A DNA stretch of 5,832 bases from Bacteroidota bacterium (lineage in GTDB: Bacteria; Bacteroidota; Bacteroidia; Cytophagales; Cyclobacteriaceae): positions 1-5,832 of the forward strand of contig QGUY01000250.1 of NCBI GenBank assembly GCA_003242315.1, written 5' to 3'. The notes beneath the pieces are model-generated. The model saw nothing but the letters and a program-made list of their open reading frames with translations, ran no database searches and was not told where the DNA came from. The position numbers and the translations under genes are program-made. Below are positions 5,818-5,832 of this stretch, in pieces; the stretch's first letter is position 1; every line of letters begins with the position of its first letter.

Positions 5818-5832
5818 TTAAAAATTCTTTGA
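5811..5832 (-). other. frame break in the 5' end of lgt
   Basis: Read on the minus strand this stretch contains TTTTTAAAGGG. In the lgt frame it gives a TAA stop (5820-5818) directly ahead of well-conserved Lgt sequence. The other two frames are open to the window edge. One extra A in the AAA run would join the ...QRIFK frame to RALGQKEITLRWYG. Loss of one G from the GGG run would join ...KEFLK to ALGQKEITLRWYG. Either single-base change would restore a continuous frame running off the window. A homopolymer sequencing error, a real frameshift mutation, a non-standard start codon inside the 46-codon extension, or recoding are all possible. The data here do not separate them. Confidence 0.6.

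Overview
All recognisable genes in this window lie on the minus strand, and all of the large ones build or modify the cell envelope. The organism is most likely a member of the Bacteroidota/Chlorobiota (FCB) group. The Lgt protein has the RWYGLLFALGF-type first helix usual in that group. The window pairs a PorV/PorQ-type outer-membrane protein with a large exported barrel carrying a helix-hairpin-helix (HhH) domain, a protein type known mainly from that group. None of the start codons has a clear Shine-Dalgarno sequence, which also fits. GC content is moderate, near half by eye. Genus cannot be called.

In transcription order (right to left) the layout is as follows. (1) lgt, prolipoprotein diacylglyceryl transferase, 3' end at 4783. 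Its conserved coding frame continues upstream of the first usable start codon to an in-frame stop at 5818-5820, so the 5' end is frameshifted, mis-sequenced or truncated near the window edge. (2) After 10 bases, a 477-residue Omp85-type protein with a signal peptide, one POTRA domain and a BamA/TamA-like barrel. (3) A 169-base intergenic stretch (3170-3338) with pyrimidine-rich mRNA-sense sequence and three CCCCTA elements, all able to pair with one CATAGGG element. (4) A 272-residue PorV/PorQ-like outer-membrane protein. (5) Overlapping it by ATGA, a 673-residue exported protein with an N-terminal ComEA-like HhH region and a predicted beta-barrel. (6) Five bases after that stop, a 35-codon gene for a single-span membrane protein, closely followed by a weak hairpin. 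(7) From about 192 down to 1, no gene, but at least three decayed copies of a 20-22 base repeat.

The genes appear to form two transcription units. In lgt-omp85, lipoprotein maturation sits beside outer-membrane protein insertion. In porV-like/HhH-barrel/small protein, the first two are probably translationally coupled. The most useful points for follow-up are the unlisted small membrane protein, the disrupted 5' end of lgt, the switch-like intergenic region, and the coupled PorV-like/HhH-barrel pair, whose function I cannot assign.
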